In this document: positions 63,794 through 64,000 of the stretch, one piece after another
Layout: the number at the start of each line of letters is the position of its first letter
How positions within the stretch are numbered: the stretch's first letter is position 1
Source of the DNA: Paenibacillus sp. FSL K6-0276
Lineage (GTDB): Bacteria; Bacillota; Bacilli; Paenibacillales; Paenibacillaceae
DNA: 64,000 nt
Direction of reading: 5' to 3'
Assembly: GCF_037977235.1 (NCBI RefSeq)
Contig: NZ_CP150276.1
Location: 5,828,001 to 5,892,000, forward strand
The notes under the pieces: model-generated
The model's database searches: none
What the model was told of the DNA's origin: nothing
The model's input: only the letters and a program-made list of their open reading frames with translations
Made by a program: the position numbers and the translations under genes

Positions 63794-64000
63794 ATGAGGG
63801 GTTTGACAAAAGAAATTGCGATGGAAATTGTTCGACGTACGATGCATGTGATTGGGTACAACGTCAATGTTATGGACAAGCGAGGACGAATTATTGGATC
63901 TGGAGATGGTAAGCGATTAGGGCAATCACATGAGGGTGCATTACTCGCGATCGAGCGTCGTGGTAGATTCGAGATTGATCAGGAGAGCGCCGCTAGATTG
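63794..64000 (+). CDS. CdaR-type sugar diacid regulator (partial, cut by window end)
   Basis: An ATG after TAGGAGGTAGTAGCC opens a frame to the window edge: LTKEIAMEIVRRTMHVIGYNVNVMDKRGRIIGSGDGKRLGQSHEGALLAIERRGRFEID. This is the N-terminal putative sugar diacid recognition domain of CdaR, an activator that senses glycerate or related diacids; the C-terminal HTH lies outside. A TTGACT at 63688-63693 may be a -35. Confidence 0.85.
   Translation, partial: MRGLTKEIAMEIVRRTMHVIGYNVNVMDKRGRIIGSGDGKRLGQSHEGALLAIERRGRFEIDQESAARL

Overview
The window looks like a chromosomal segment of a Paenibacillus-type Bacillota. Shine-Dalgarno sequences are strong (AGGAGG-like), TTG and GTG starts are frequent, and the gene content is Gram-positive: MprF, a class D sortase, lipoprotein solute-binding proteins, a YdjO/cold-shock pair, L31 type B and menaquinone synthesis by the futalosine route. 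I found no rRNA, tRNA, CRISPR array or intact insertion sequence. The first gene (mprF) and the last gene (a CdaR-type regulator) are cut by the window edges.

Layout. 1-6.8 kb: mprF, a short gene that looks frameshifted, a Bcr/CflA exporter, and a quinone/electrophile-resistance module (MhqR-type repressor, DoxX protein, ring-cleaving dioxygenase, hydrolase) with two matching palindromic operators. 7-12.8 kb: mqnB-mqnD, a methyltransferase, a membrane-anchored hydrolase and an OmpR-type two-component system. 13-16.9 kb: polyamine ABC transporter potABCD. 17-22.7 kb: FUSC exporter, EamA transporter/LysR pair, aldo-keto reductase and aldehyde dehydrogenase. 22.7-31 kb: an alpha-glucoside import and phosphorolysis operon with a LacI regulator; its 1001-aa enzyme is a GH65 phosphorylase fused to a beta-phosphoglucomutase-like domain that lacks the usual nucleophilic Asp. 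31-37.2 kb: flavin monooxygenase, an LPNTA surface protein with its class D sortase, PepT and a MATE pump. 37.3-46.2 kb: a chimeric GAF/VOC ORF, cold-shock genes, gdhA, HAD phosphatase, DUF2339 protein, a protein with a copper-amine-oxidase N-terminal domain behind a possible ECF promoter, and an AlkD-like protein.

46.3-59 kb is a biofilm-flavoured region: a diguanylate cyclase with intact GGEEF, a six-gene exopolysaccharide operon arranged like the Listeria pss genes (GH8 hydrolase, WsfD-like membrane transferase, DUF2334 protein, BcsA-like GT2, BcsB-like subunit, and a membrane protein with a dead GGDEF but an intact RxxD I-site), and a YugO-type potassium channel. A Zur-boxed L31 type B gene lies just downstream. 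59-62.3 kb holds an ATP-grasp (glutathionylspermidine-synthase-like) operon with DUF350, a lipoprotein and a protein with a Ser/Gly-rich tail, plausibly an uncharacterised amide-ligation system. 62.4-63.7 kb is decayed DNA (MFS pseudogene, CdaR C-terminal remnant).

The least expected structural signal is a dispersed intergenic repeat of about 80-100 bp, present six times, built of two consecutive hairpins with compensatory changes in at least one copy. Most copies lie next to terminators or gene ends.
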